14,172 bases of DNA, from NCBI GenBank assembly GCA_964505385.1, contig CAZDIA010000063.1, forward strand, positions 1 to 14,172. Reading direction: 5' to 3'. Of this stretch, positions 1 through 7,186 are shown in pieces (positions within the stretch are counted from its first letter, which is position 1; each line of letters opens with the position of its first letter). The translations under genes were made by a program, and so were the position numbers. The notes under the pieces are model-generated. The model was not told where the DNA came from, searched no databases, and was given only the letters and a program-made list of their open reading frames with translations. The stretch is from SLJN01 sp964505385. Its GTDB lineage: Bacteria > Bacteroidota > Rhodothermia > Balneolales > Natronogracilivirgulaceae.

Positions 1-1133
1 TGGTTTTGAAATATTCCATGATTGCCAATACGATGTATGTTCATGCCATTTACCGGGATAAAATTGAAGGCAGAGTTGTTGAAATTGCAGATAAGGAGGT
101 TCAGGAGATTGAATCGTTCATCGAAGCTATGCAATCCGGAAATACAGATCTTGAATTTCTGTATGCGCTGCAAAATAAATTAATTGAACCGGAGTGGCTG
201 GATAATATAGCGCGCGTAGAAGTTATTCCTGATTATTTCATGCATTATATCCCTCATGAGATTATTCCGGTAACAGAACCGTCGCATAAGCAAGCTTATG
301 GAAGTACTAGCTATTTGATTGAAGATGTTACCATTAATTACCGGCACTCGCTGACTGAATTATCACAACCCGTAACCGAACCTCAATCCGGTAACCGCGA
401 AATTCTTGCAATGGGTGTCACGCGCACAAAAGAAGGTACCAGTGTGTTGGAATCCGGATCGACACTCCCCTCTTTACCTTTTGCAGCAGTTGAGGTTAAT
501 AATATTCGACAAATTTATGAAAACCATCAGTCGTGCAGAGTATTTGTAGATGAAGAAGTCAACTTTTCCAATTTTAAAGCATATGCTCCGGAAAGTCAGG
601 TGATGCATCTCGCAACACACAGTGAAGTTTCTCCACATGATCCGCTGTTCTCTGTAATTTATTTTGGCGGGGGTGATCCGGGTAATCAGTCCCATATTTA
701 TGCCTATGAACTTTTTGAGATGAATCTTCAAAATGAGCTTGTAGTGCTCAGCTCATGTGAATCCGGGGCCGGAGCTTATGTGCGTGGTGGTGGCATTGCC
801 GGTCTTAATCGCGCTTTCCGGTTTGCCGGCGCTCAAAGTATGGCGATGAATTTGTGGCCGGTACGAGATGAAACTGCTGCAAGATTAAATACCCAATTTT
901 ATAGAAATTTACACGAAGGAAATCCCAAAGATAAAGCGTTGCGCGAGGCAAAACTTTATTATCTGAATAACCGCAACAGTGATCCGTTCTGGTGGGGAGC
1001 TATGATGATGTATGGGGACCCGTCCCCGCTTCACGAGGATACCGGTTCCCGAACTATTGCTTTGACGCTGTTAATCGCCTGGTTTGCAAGTATTACTACG
1101 ATAATGGTGATGAAAATGTATAACAGGAAATAA
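1..1133 (+). CDS. CHAT-domain (caspase-like) protease, C-terminal part, with C-terminal membrane helix
   Basis: The frame is already open at the left edge (a GTT codon precedes a TTG at 6), so the true start lies outside the window; numbering here starts at that TTG. A CHAT peptidase domain is visible. The catalytic His motif HLATHSE puts the likely His at residue 205, and the catalytic Cys is C251 in VVLSSCESGAG. Both are followed by the typical GGGIAGLNRAFRFAGA stretch and, near the end, the WWGAMMMYGDP block of the domain C-terminus. Known family members usually carry long N-terminal TPR arrays, which would be off-window. After the domain, residues about 350-370 form a hydrophobic helix followed by KMYNRK, so the protein probably ends in a membrane anchor with a short basic tail. 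CHAT proteases act as caspase/separase-like cysteine peptidases; the substrate is unknown here. It converges on the M20 gene with about 76 bp between them, and no clear terminator hairpin is seen there. Confidence 0.88.
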   Translation, partial: VLKYSMIANTMYVHAIYRDKIEGRVVEIADKEVQEIESFIEAMQSGNTDLEFLYALQNKLIEPEWLDNIARVEVIPDYFMHYIPHEIIPVTEPSHKQAYGSTSYLIEDVTINYRHSLTELSQPVTEPQSGNREILAMGVTRTKEGTSVLESGSTLPSLPFAAVEVNNIRQIYENHQSCRVFVDEEVNFSNFKAYAPESQVMHLATHSEVSPHDPLFSVIYFGGGDPGNQSHIYAYELFEMNLQNELVVLSSCESGAGAYVRGGGIAGLNRAFRFAGAQSMAMNLWPVRDETAARLNTQFYRNLHEGNPKDKALREAKLYYLNNRNSDPFWWGAMMMYGDPSPLHEDTGSRTIALTLLIAWFASITTIMVMKMYNRK

Positions 1134-1209
1134 GCTATTTGATGGTTGGTAAATTATTCCTGCCCGCAGGTTGAGCAGCTACTGGAGAATGGCGGATAAA
1201 AGTAAAAGT

Positions 1210-2664
1210 TTAACTCGCATTCAAAAGCAACTGCTGGTAAAAACGGATCATTTTTAAGTAGACCTCTGTTCGTAACTGCTCATCAACTGCATGGAAACCT
1301 TCGGACTCCTCTTCGTTTAGATGAGCGGGTAAAAAGCGGTAAACATGGTCACTGAGCTCTGTAAAATGGCGCGAGTCGGTGGCGGCGACCATCAGAAACG
1401 GGGAAACATATATATCGGGATAGATCTGCCGGATGGTTTGATGGAGCAGATCAAACTGTTCGGTATCGGCATCGGATACGGGTGAGGGTTCAAATGCATA
1501 GCCTCGGTGGTTACGCAGTTCAATGCGATCGTCGTCGATGGTTTCTTGAACATATTCCTTTACCGATTCAACCGACTCCCCCGGCATGATCCTGAAATTA
1601 ACCACGATCTTCGCCTCCGACGGCAGAATGTTGTCCTTGTCGCTGCCTTTCATCATGGTGGGCGCGGCGGTAGTGCGCATCATAGCGTTGGTTGCGGGCG
1701 AATCGGCAAACATCCGGGTTACCAGCGGTTCAGTAAGCCACAGGTTACTCAGGATGAGCTGCTCTCCGAATGACATTTCTGGTCCGGCATATCGAAATAA
1801 ATCCCGGGCCGGACCGCTGATCGAGGCCGGGAACGGGCTGTTTTCCAGCTTATGAATCGCCGCTGACAAAATACCGATCGGCGTCTCCCGCGGCGGCATG
1901 GAACTGTGTCCGCCGCGACCGCTGACGATAAGCTCAAGGCTGAGCAACCCTTTTTCCGAAGTACCCACGACGGCAACCGGACGATCCACCGGCAACTCAC
2001 CTTCGGTGACATAGCCGCCTTCATCCAGCACGAACTCAAACTCCGTACCGCGTTCTTCCAGTTTATCGGCAATTTTGCGGGCGCCGTACATTCCGCCTAC
2101 TTCCTCGTCGTGTCCGAATGCCAGTTTGATGGTGCGTTCCGGTTGATGACCGGCTTCCATCAGCGTAGTTACAGCCTCCAGTATTCCCATCACCCCGTTC
2201 TTATTATCCACGGCGCCGCGCCCCCAGACGACACCATCGTCCACAACTCCCTCAAACGGCGGATGAGTCCACTCATCGGGGGATTCAATCGGTACGACAT
2301 CCTGATGCGCCATCAGTAAAACAGGGTTTAAATCCTCATCGGTGCCTTCCCATTTTATCAGCAGGGAGTAATTATTTACCCATTCAATTTCCAGTTCTTC
2401 AAAAATCAGCGGGAAGGATGCTTCCAGAAATTCATGAAACTCTTCGAATTCATCCTCTGCCACCACTTCAGGCTCAACAGAGACGGTCTCGAATCGAAGC
2501 GACTCAGCAAACCTGGTGACAGCGGCATCCTCATCAAACTCATGAACTGATGGCTCCGGGACTTCTTCCAGTTGCAGTGAATCGAACCTGAAGGTGTTGT
2601 AGAACATCACAATCACAACGCCAAGAACGAGGATAAGCAGGAATAGCAGCGTTTTTTTCAACAT
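1210..2664 (-). CDS. Membrane-anchored M20-family metallopeptidase (CPS1/PM20D1-like)
   Basis: A 484-residue dizinc peptidase. Residues 4-22 form an uncleaved-looking N-terminal membrane helix after MLKK, so the catalytic domain probably faces the periplasm or outside. The M20 metal and catalytic residues are all present: H120 in LLMAHQDVVP, D153 in GRGAVDNKNG, the general base E187 and metal ligand E188 in GHDEEVGG, D214 in FVLDEGG and H458 in EGFHAVDE. Residues about 240-370 are the dimerisation lid (GRGGHSSMPP). The layout resembles yeast carboxypeptidase S and mammalian PM20D1, which cleave peptides or N-acyl amino acids; the substrate here is not readable from sequence. Start at ATG 2664 agrees with the membrane helix; only a weak purine run precedes it. 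It lies 273 bp downstream of the T9SS-exported protein on the same strand, so co-transcription is possible but not evident. Confidence 0.92.
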   Translation of the reverse strand: MLKKTLLFLLILVLGVVIVMFYNTFRFDSLQLEEVPEPSVHEFDEDAAVTRFAESLRFETVSVEPEVVAEDEFEEFHEFLEASFPLIFEELEIEWVNNYSLLIKWEGTDEDLNPVLLMAHQDVVPIESPDEWTHPPFEGVVDDGVVWGRGAVDNKNGVMGILEAVTTLMEAGHQPERTIKLAFGHDEEVGGMYGARKIADKLEERGTEFEFVLDEGGYVTEGELPVDRPVAVVGTSEKGLLSLELIVSGRGGHSSMPPRETPIGILSAAIHKLENSPFPASISGPARDLFRYAGPEMSFGEQLILSNLWLTEPLVTRMFADSPATNAMMRTTAAPTMMKGSDKDNILPSEAKIVVNFRIMPGESVESVKEYVQETIDDDRIELRNHRGYAFEPSPVSDADTEQFDLLHQTIRQIYPDIYVSPFLMVAATDSRHFTELSDHVYRFLPAHLNEEESEGFHAVDEQLRTEVYLKMIRFYQQLLLNAS

Positions 2665-2937
2665 ATACTGCCCGTTAATATGTTCAGGTATGGTGTTTTG
2701 AAATGATAGTCAGATAGGTATAAATATGAAATCAAAAATTATCAGTCTGTGACAAATAATAGTATGACTGTATACTTCCGATTAGTGATAAACTTTATTT
2801 CAAAACGGCAATAACTACAATGGGGCAAATATGGATAAATTCAGCTGGTGCCACTTTATGTATTGCTCTGTAAACTGGCACAAGTAAGTTGCTGCGACCA
2901 TCAAAAAGGGTATTCAGGTCTGCAAGGGCAACGGTAG

Positions 2938-5280
2938 TTACTTCACCAACAACATTTCCCTGGTCATCTCTTCTCCCGCTGCTCGCAGATGATAAATGTA
3001 CAATCCGGACGCTAAACCAGATGCATCGAATATGACTTCATGCACCCCTTCAGGTTGAACTTCATACACAAGTTGTGATACTTGCTGTCCCATAGCATTA
3101 TAAACTTCAAGCGTGACGTGGGTATCTTCCGGAAGCATATAAGCGATAGTGGTTTGAGCATTAAACGGGTTCGGATAATTTTGCTTCAGTTCCAGCTCTG
3201 CGGGGATATCCGTTTCCGGAGAGGGCTCGGGCTCTGTGGAAGTAACTACCTGATTTATTCCCAATCGCTGCCCGCTGATTTCTTCCGGATCACCGTAATA
3301 GCGCACGGAGCGGCTATCTGAAATCCACAAATTTCCTTTATCATCTGATGCAAACTGTGGTATCACGCAGTATAGGAAGAAACTTAAATCAACGGTTAGA
3401 GTATCTTTTAAAATCGTTTCCTCTCCGTCTTTAAGACCCTCTATGCGATATCCGCCCTCTTCATTTTCATTACAGTAAAGCTCAGTAGCGATATATAAAT
3501 TGTCCTCATCTATCAGAGCACCTGACTCGATTTCCTGGTCTTCATCCTCAGGAGAGTAAATCGTATGCCACTCATCATCCATAAATTGGTGCACATTTTT
3601 GGAGGTCATTGCCAGGACGTACTCATCAGATACCTGTAGCTCTGATACCGAAGAACCATCAAGTTCCCAGGTTTCCAGGTTTTCCGGATTATCCATATCA
3701 AATCGACCGACCTGATCATCAAATCCGAGCCAAACCGAGTTTTCGGAAGGATCGGCTTCTAAACTATGAATGTTAGCGTCTTCAGGTAAGGGAAGTTCTT
3801 CCAGCAGCTCAAAGGAGCTGTCATTCAGATCAAACCGATAAACTTTTTCATTAAACGAATGATACCACAAATATTCATCACCGAAACTGAATCCATCTAT
3901 GTAGGGCGGCTCCCAATCCGCGCGCGGACCATCATATTTCAGGAGTGCTGAACGACGTTTTAGTGAATCACTGCCGACCTGATAGAAGTCAAAAGCATCA
4001 TTAAACCAGATATTCCGGTCCGGATAGGCTCCCACATTCAGGTTGGGGTTGCCCACAACCGGCACCGTTTCCCACCCTTCAGCAGAATAACGTGAGATGA
4101 CACCGCTCCTCGGGCCTTCCGGTATCTGCGTCGTAAAAAATGAGTTCACCCACAAAGCATTATCAGGGCCGATCGCAATTTCAGCAGTCCCTAAAATGGT
4201 CATAATGGGCAGAAGGTGGGTTGATTCCGGTTGATGAAAATCCACATAGTTTCCGTCATATAATCCCAAAGACTTAAATTCTTCAAAACTGCCTGGAAGC
4301 CAATCAAAAGGCTCATATCCCATATTAGAGGGCAAAAGTGCCCAGCTTTCATCATCATAAGCTGCCGGATTCGTATATGTTAGCTGACGGCTGTTAATTG
4401 CCCTTTTATATCCTTCCGGTTCGTACCAGGATTCACCGTCATGGATTTTGAGTTCTCTCTCATCAAAACTCGTGGTAACACCATAACCGGCTGCCAGCTC
4501 ATTTCTGCCTAAATGAAATATTAATTTGGTGAATCCAAACATCGTCGTCGCTTCTGCTTCTCCGGTTTCCGCATCCACACCACGCAGGGAATTGTCGGTC
4601 AGGGCCCAAAGCGTATCAGCGTGATGGACAAGCTGATAAGTTGAAGACGGATCTTCAGAAGGCTCCGGTTCTGCAAACAGTTCCCATGTATCATCCGACT
4701 CCGAATAGCGGTAAAGTTTATTATCGGTTTTCAATCCCCAAAGGTAATCTGATGCGCGGGATGTTACAGCAGCCAGCTCGTGTTCAGTATCGGCGGGTGC
4801 TATTTCTACAGTAGTGTCAGAGTCAGCTTCAAAATGTGAAACGGAGGTGTCGGTGAGCTTCCAGAGCCGGCCTTCTTCAAACCAAATCTGGTGGATGTTT
4901 TCCTCTGATGTATCAAATTCCGAAAATTCCCGGTCACGTCCTTTGAGAATTACTGACGTGTGATCATCATCCGAAACAGCAAGATATATTTCTCCGCCAT
5001 CTCCCACAGCTGCCGATTGTACATTTTCACCATTTTCGATAGGGTAATACTGTGGATAATCAAAATCAGGGCTCAGCAGAATGGCATAGTTCTGATGTAG
5101 TATAACCACCCCGGTATTGGGGTTGCTTTTAATTTCGTATCCGGTTTCCGGGTTCTGCCATTGCGGGAAAATGATCGGTTCTTCATCCGGAAACGCAACA
5201 GCAGATGTAGGCAGAAGTGCAATAAACGCAAGCAGGATGAAACCGGCTGTTATTTTCGTCATGAAAGACATCTGTTTCAC
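2938..5280 (-). CDS. Exported beta-propeller-like protein with T9SS type A sorting domain
   Basis: A 780-residue secreted protein. The N-terminus has a signal peptide (hydrophobic core about residues 11-25, cleavage near TSAVA/FPDEE). The longest frame starts at a GTG (5280); in-frame ATGs at residues 4 and 7 are equally good starts, and the one at residue 7 (MTKITAGF) gives the most typical signal peptide. The middle has spaced repeats of the kind GRLWKLTDTSVSHF, DYLWGLKTDNKLYRYS, DTLWALTDNSLRG and GNLWISDSRSVRYY, resembling two-component-regulator-propeller or other beta-propeller blades. Residues about 694-780 form a Por/type IX secretion C-terminal sorting domain: QNYPNPFNAQTTI, VYNAMGQQV, SGLASGLYIYHL, ending REMLLVK. 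It should therefore cross the outer membrane by T9SS and be surface-attached or released. The protein is strongly acidic. No enzymatic motif is seen, and binding or sensing roles are guesses. The 273 bp downstream (2665-2937) hold no gene I can support. Confidence 0.85.
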   Translation of the reverse strand: MKQMSFMTKITAGFILLAFIALLPTSAVAFPDEEPIIFPQWQNPETGYEIKSNPNTGVVILHQNYAILLSPDFDYPQYYPIENGENVQSAAVGDGGEIYLAVSDDDHTSVILKGRDREFSEFDTSEENIHQIWFEEGRLWKLTDTSVSHFEADSDTTVEIAPADTEHELAAVTSRASDYLWGLKTDNKLYRYSESDDTWELFAEPEPSEDPSSTYQLVHHADTLWALTDNSLRGVDAETGEAEATTMFGFTKLIFHLGRNELAAGYGVTTSFDERELKIHDGESWYEPEGYKRAINSRQLTYTNPAAYDDESWALLPSNMGYEPFDWLPGSFEEFKSLGLYDGNYVDFHQPESTHLLPIMTILGTAEIAIGPDNALWVNSFFTTQIPEGPRSGVISRYSAEGWETVPVVGNPNLNVGAYPDRNIWFNDAFDFYQVGSDSLKRRSALLKYDGPRADWEPPYIDGFSFGDEYLWYHSFNEKVYRFDLNDSSFELLEELPLPEDANIHSLEADPSENSVWLGFDDQVGRFDMDNPENLETWELDGSSVSELQVSDEYVLAMTSKNVHQFMDDEWHTIYSPEDEDQEIESGALIDEDNLYIATELYCNENEEGGYRIEGLKDGEETILKDTLTVDLSFFLYCVIPQFASDDKGNLWISDSRSVRYYGDPEEISGQRLGINQVVTSTEPEPSPETDIPAELELKQNYPNPFNAQTTIAYMLPEDTHVTLEVYNAMGQQVSQLVYEVQPEGVHEVIFDASGLASGLYIYHLRAAGEEMTREMLLVK

Positions 5281-5572
5281 CGTTTATCCATAGTTGTTCA
5301 GCCCGCCTGATAATCTGATGTGTCAGGGGACGAGTTGATGTACCACCGGTTTCAGAATTAACTCAGATTCTGCTATGGTAGCGGACTAATAACTTAGTGG
5401 CAGAGACACCAAAATACAAAATAAGACAAAAACGTGAATTTGTACAACTGAGCCACTTTGTCTTAGTGTCGGATTATACTAAATGGATAGCGCTTATCCT
5501 TATTTCCGGTTTAATAAAGATAAATCATTCCTAATGAGAGACTTAGCCTATGTCTATCGCCCTGCTTTAATT
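5281..5572. other. Intergenic stretch with no supportable gene
   Basis: This stretch separates the T9SS protein from the four-helix-bundle cassette. It presumably holds the promoter of the minus-strand T9SS gene, but I find no clear Bacteroidota-type -33/-7 pair. Two short complementary segments, AGTGGC at 5396-5401 and GCCACT at 5452-5457, lie in degenerate TTAGTG/CACT-rich sequence; they may be worn intergenic repeats, but the match is short. A small plus-strand open frame from 5483 runs antisense into the repeat cassette and looks like chance. Confidence 0.4.
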
Positions 5573-5584
5573 GCTGTTGTTGCC

Positions 5585-5998
5585 TTATTCGCTATCGGGA
5601 TCGGATTCGAAATCGATTTCCTCATAGCCTGCGACTTCTTCCTTCACGCTATAGCCTCTTCCACCCAATCGAGTTAGCATCGCGGCTATGCGGTCCAACT
5701 CAACTTTATGCTCTCGGCTTTCGTTTTCAGCAATTGCTTTCCCGACCACGAGGACATCCTGGATTGCGGCACATTCCAGGGCCGATCCACGAGCAATTTC
5801 GAAGTAACGCCTCCGATCGGCCTCATTTGTCTTTCCGTTTCCTTCTGCGATGTTCAGCGGTATCGACTGGCTGGCCCGAATCCATTGATCCCGTGCATGC
5901 CGATGGATACTGTTCAAATTATTGGCCTTCTCGTAAACCCAGGCTATGTAGTCTATCGAGAGGCGATATACATCCAGTTTTTCGTGACCAAGTGCCAT
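5585..5998 (-). CDS. Four-helix-bundle protein (S23/23S rRNA-IVS family)
   Basis: A 137-residue protein of the family first described from intervening sequences in 23S rRNA genes and related in fold to the Avd accessory protein of diversity-generating retroelements. The diagnostic segments are RASQSIPLNIAEGNGK (41-56) and YFEIARGSALECAAIQDVL (65-83), in four predicted helices that pentamerise in characterised relatives. The biochemical role is not established beyond probable nucleic-acid binding. No reverse transcriptase or template repeat is present, so I do not call it an Avd. The ATG at 5998 lies 20 bp from the inverted hexamer arm, and the last six residues (SDPDSE) are encoded by the opposite arm; the TAA sits just inside the left terminal repeat. 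The gene therefore fills the whole cassette. It is the only intact copy of three seen here. Confidence 0.85.
   Translation of the reverse strand: MALGHEKLDVYRLSIDYIAWVYEKANNLNSIHRHARDQWIRASQSIPLNIAEGNGKTNEADRRRYFEIARGSALECAAIQDVLVVGKAIAENESREHKVELDRIAAMLTRLGGRGYSVKEEVAGYEEIDFESDPDSE
5589..5603. repeat. Left inverted arm of cassette copy 1
   Basis: TCGCTATCGGGATCG is the exact reverse complement of 6018-6032 on the far side of the gene. It also encodes the acidic C-terminal tail of the four-helix-bundle protein. Confidence 0.8.
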
Positions 5999-6017
5999 AT
6001 CTTTTCGATCCCGATTT

Positions 6018-6032
6018 CGATCCCGATAGCGA
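6018..6032. repeat. Right inverted arm of cassette copy 1
   Basis: CGATCCCGATAGCGA pairs exactly with 5589-5603. It is part of a longer run (about 6006-6046) in which GAT recurs every six bases (GATCCC, GATTTC, GATAGC), just upstream of the four-helix-bundle start codon. Confidence 0.8.
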
Positions 6033-6121
6033 TCCCGATTTCGATAATCCCAATGTAAAGGATTGTATCCAAAGTAATTAATGTAGATATATTCTTAATT
6101 TATAGCAACAACTGCCCTGAG

Positions 6122-6221
6122 NNNNNNNNNNNNNNNNNNNNNNNNNNNNNNNNNNNNNNNNNNNNNNNNNNNNNNNNNNNNNNNNNNNNNNNNNNNNNNN
6201 NNNNNNNNNNNNNNNNNNNNN
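6122..6221. other. Scaffold gap of exactly 100 N
   Basis: The unresolved run is exactly 100 bases, a common placeholder for a gap of unknown size. It begins inside the spacer after copy 1 (CCCTGAG) and ends inside the right part of a second copy. This is what an assembler leaves when near-identical tandem units cannot be joined, so the true length may be several hundred bases. Confidence 0.95.
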
Positions 6222-6345
6222 CTCCGTGTACTGTATCTTTTCGATCCCGGTCCCGATAGCGATCCCGATTTCGATGATTCTAACTTAAAGGATTGCATCC
6301 AAAGTAATTAATGTAGATATATTCTTAATTTATAGCAACAACTGC
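6222..6345 (-). mobile_element. Repeat cassette, copy 2: right-hand remnant next to the gap
   Basis: Right part of another cassette. It holds the GAT-hexamer arm (6241-6275), then an AAAGGATTG..ATCCAAAGTAATTAATG segment nearly identical to copy 1, and ends with the same GCAACAACTGC terminal repeat (6335-6345). Its left half is in the N-run. At the position of the start codon, copy 1 has GTGCCATATC and this copy has GTACTGTATC, so the ATG is lost, as in copy 3. If a gene body lies in the gap it is probably not expressed from that start. Confidence 0.6.
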
Positions 6346-6377
6346 CCTGAGCGAAGTCAACAAAGCTCGGAAAAATT

Positions 6378-6680
6378 GCTGTTGTTGCCTTATTCGGGAT
6401 CGGGATCGCTATCGCTATCGGGTTTCGAAATCGATTTCTCCATAGGTTGCGATTTCTCTCTTCATGCTTTAACCTTTTCCACCCAATCGACTTAGCATAG
6501 CGGTGCAAGCCGATGGATACTGTTTAAATTATTTTCCTTCTCGTAAGACCAAAGTCATGCAACCTGTCGAGAGGCGATATACATCTGGTTTCTTGTCTCC
6601 GTGTACTGTATCTTTTCGATCCCGGTCCCGATAGCGATCCCGATTTCGATGGTCCTAACGTAAAGGAATGCAACAAAGAT
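6378..6680 (-). mobile_element. Repeat cassette, copy 3: internally deleted derivative
   Basis: It begins with the same GCTGTTGTTGC left end (6378-6388) and TGCCTTATTC as copy 1. A perfect 16-bp inverted pair is retained (6399-6414 with 6629-6644), and the right side continues to TAAAGGAATGCAACAAAG, similar to copy 1 up to about 6675. The exact right terminal repeat is not preserved, so the right limit is approximate. Ends kept and middle lost is the structure of a MITE-like derivative. Confidence 0.5.
6390..6605 (-). pseudogene. Decayed four-helix-bundle gene (internal deletion)
   Basis: Aligned by eye with the intact gene at 5585-5998, the first part (TTAGCATAGCGG, ending near 6503) matches 5671-5685, and the next base onward (TGCAAGCCGATGG) matches 5894-5906. 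About 208 bp, including the helix 2-3 coding region, are therefore missing. That length is not a multiple of three, so the frame is broken. The start codon has also changed (CAT on the plus strand to TGT). No intact product is possible. Confidence 0.75.
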
Positions 6681-6737
6681 GAATAAAACACAGATAACAC
6701 CATAAATTTCACTGTTATCCGGAACGAAATTAGAAAA

Positions 6738-7016
6738 CTACTTCAGCCGGTTGGTAACCCGGCCACTTGAATAGGAATTTGTTTTTGTATTATCTGCAGA
6801 TTCATAGCTTTGAGTTTGCGATCCCGGTATATCAGCATCCTCAGTGACAATCGCTTCCAGATTACGAAGCCGTTTTTCGGATCGGTCTAACCGATCCTGA
6901 ATATCTTTTAATTCGTCTTTTGAGATATCAGCACCCTTGTTTTTCTTTTTGGTGGTAATTACCTCAACAATAGCCCAGACAATTACGGCAATGGTAAGAA
7001 ATGTCCACAGATTCAT
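6738..7016 (-). CDS. Small membrane-anchored coiled-coil protein, PspB-like architecture
   Basis: A 92-residue protein. Residues 3-21 are one membrane helix (MNLWTFLTIAVIVWAIVEVI) followed by a basic stop (TTKKKNK). Residues about 34-60 form a charged amphipathic helix, DELKDIQDRLDRSEKRLRNLEAIVTE, and the tail is polar and probably disordered. The order of helix, basic linker and coiled coil ending in LEAI.. is like phage-shock PspB, whose family ends similarly (LESILD). The resemblance is architectural, the sequence is short, and no pspA or pspC lies nearby, so I leave it unnamed. The start at 7016 is supported by AGGAGA directly upstream. It reads in the same direction as the membrane protein 171 bp upstream. 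Confidence 0.65.
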   Translation of the reverse strand: MNLWTFLTIAVIVWAIVEVITTKKKNKGADISKDELKDIQDRLDRSEKRLRNLEAIVTEDADIPGSQTQSYESADNTKTNSYSSGRVTNRLK

Positions 7017-7030
7017 AGGAGAGTTCTCCT
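7017..7030 (-). promoter_or_regulatory. Shine-Dalgarno site inside a small palindrome
   Basis: Read on the minus strand the leader is AGGAGAACTCTCCT immediately before the ATG: the arms AGGAGA and TCTCCT are complementary with two bases between. The TCTCCT arm abuts the start codon, so the usable ribosome site is the first AGGAGA, about 8 bases from the ATG. It supports this start. A hairpin with a widened loop could partly mask the site. Confidence 0.5.
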
Positions 7031-7186
7031 GTTTTTTATTTGTTTACAACACAGATAAGATAATCATAATCTGGGATTTATTTACGCTTTTGAGCATAAA
7101 AAGTTACTTTGATTTTGGGGTGAGCAAAGACAAAGCATAAACCAATAAAGCGATGTAAAAGATTGCGCTATATTGAGGCTTTTTGG

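Larger units (their letters stand above)
5573..6115 (-). mobile_element. Repeat cassette, copy 1: four-helix-bundle gene between inverted repeats
   Basis: The unit is bounded on the left by GCTGTTGTTGC (5573-5583) and on the right by GCAACAACTGC (6105-6115), an imperfect terminal inverted repeat matching at 10 of 11 positions. Inside these, a perfect 15-bp inverted pair (5589-5603 and 6018-6032) sits in GATCCC/GATTTC/GATAGC hexamer-like repeats that flank the coding region. Two further copies follow to the right, one internally deleted and one mostly hidden by a gap. The arrangement is that of a small mobile or amplifying cassette, but no transposase is present, so a helper in trans would be required. 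The boundaries are set by comparing the copies and are my inference. Confidence 0.5.

Noticed and set aside
2848..2881. GTGCCA/TGGCAC pair downstream of the T9SS gene as its terminator.
   Set aside because: Six pairs around a 22-base loop, and no T-tract follows on the minus strand.
2760..2960. A minus-strand open frame of about 60 codons, overlapping the end of the T9SS gene, reads as plausible protein (for example LADLNTLFDGRSNLL).
   Set aside because: It has no ATG start or ribosome site, overlaps the 3' end of a solid gene in another frame, and matches no family I recognise. It is probably a chance open frame.
5585..5998. Four-helix-bundle protein as the Avd of a diversity-generating retroelement.
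   Set aside because: No reverse transcriptase, template repeat or variable repeat is present in the window; the S23/IVS family fits better.
5483..6081. Plus-strand open frames through the repeat cassette, including Asp/Pro-rich tails.
   Set aside because: They are antisense to the four-helix-bundle gene and produced by the GAT-hexamer arms, which are open in several frames.
6001..6650. The regularly spaced GATCCC/GATTTC units looked at first like a CRISPR-type or protein-repeat array.
   Set aside because: Period is only six bases, with no unique spacers and no cas genes. They are inverted arms of the cassette.
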